From assembly GCA_002705605.1 (NCBI GenBank), contig PAJD01000018.1:46564-52682 (forward strand): a DNA stretch of 6,119 bases. Reading direction: 5' to 3'. Shown one piece after another: positions 5,941 to 6,119 of the stretch (position 1 is the stretch's first letter; each line of letters opens with the position of its first letter). Source of the DNA: Fidelibacterota bacterium (GTDB lineage Bacteria > Fidelibacterota > Marinisomatia > SCGC-AAA003-L08 > D37C17). A program made the position numbers and the translations under genes. The notes beneath the pieces are model-generated. The model was not told the origin of the DNA. It did no database searches and was given only the letters and a program-made list of their open reading frames with translations.

Positions 5941-6119
5941 TTAATGTATTACTTTAAGTGTTTTTTATATTTTAATACTTAAGTTGTTGATTATCAGTGG
6001 CTTATGAATTAAACCACTATTTTAAGCAATTAGCATTCTATACTAGTTTTTATTAATAAATATATTCTCTTACTTTATGTAAATATGATAAACTTATTTT
6101 ATGCTTACCATTAAATATA
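5941..6119. other. AT-rich intergenic sequence at the right edge, no gene seen
   Basis: This stretch is about 19% GC. No reading frame with a start, Shine-Dalgarno and reasonable length is present. The best visible structure is a hairpin, AGTGG (5996-6000) with CCACT (6014-6018) plus an inner TTA/TAA, followed on the plus strand by ATTTT. It could be a weak terminator. A minus-strand frame is open from the edge for 21 codons to a TAA at 6055-6053 and might be the tail of a gene beyond the window, but at this composition that length is expected by chance. Confidence 0.4.

Noticed and set aside
5803..5982. Plus-strand frame open for about 59 codons through the leader region
   Set aside because: It has no ATG until near its end and no Shine-Dalgarno, and it crosses a sharp GC boundary, which is unlike one coding unit. 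The openness follows from chance in a non-coding leader.
6053..6118. Possible C-terminal tail of a minus-strand gene entering from the right edge (21 codons)
   Set aside because: At under 20% GC a 21-codon open run at the edge in one of several frames is expected by chance; no further support.
6101..6119. ATG at 6101 (plus) as the start of a gene leaving the window
   Set aside because: Only six codons are visible and there is no ribosome binding site.

Overview
The window comes from an AT-rich Gram-negative bacterium. It encodes three outer-membrane beta-barrels, a menaquinone-biosynthesis enzyme and a secreted lysyl-endopeptidase-like protease. Base composition (15-20% GC in sampled stretches of menD, about 40% in the abundant-type outer membrane protein), heavy Lys/Ile/Asn use and the style of the 303-residue outer membrane protein point to a marine free-living lineage. 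Candidatus Marinimicrobia (SAR406), or a relative near Bacteroidota, is my best guess. This is inference from family resemblance; no taxonomic marker gene is present.

Layout. Bases 1-641 (minus) hold the N-terminal third or so of a secreted trypsin-fold protease, cut by the window edge. A 58-base AT-rich divergent gap separates it from menD (700-2316, plus), the ThDP enzyme that commits isochorismate to menaquinone. menD converges on, and overlaps by 9 bases, the end of a three-gene minus-strand operon. In transcription order this operon is a 178-residue barrel (4701-4165), a 210-residue barrel (4172-3540) and a DAACS/SLC1-type acidic amino acid or dicarboxylate symporter (3543-2308). The genes overlap by 8 and 4 bases. 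The two barrels align without gaps over long stretches and are very probably tandem paralogues. A strong bidirectional terminator (4752-4780) separates this operon from an upstream monocistronic minus-strand gene (5710-4799) for a Gly/Asp-rich outer membrane barrel. That gene has a strong Shine-Dalgarno sequence and a long, GC-richer leader. The last ~180 bases are very AT-rich and hold no gene I can support.

Functional reading. The most interesting unit is the overlapping barrel-barrel-symporter operon. Its architecture suggests two related outer-membrane proteins co-produced with an inner-membrane symporter for a small acidic solute, but neither the substrate nor a pore function can be read from the sequence. 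The 303-residue protein looks like a highly expressed porin-like surface protein, judging by codon composition, ribosome binding site and private terminator. menD stands alone here, without other men genes beside it. Nothing in the window is a clear mobile element, CRISPR array, tRNA or rRNA.
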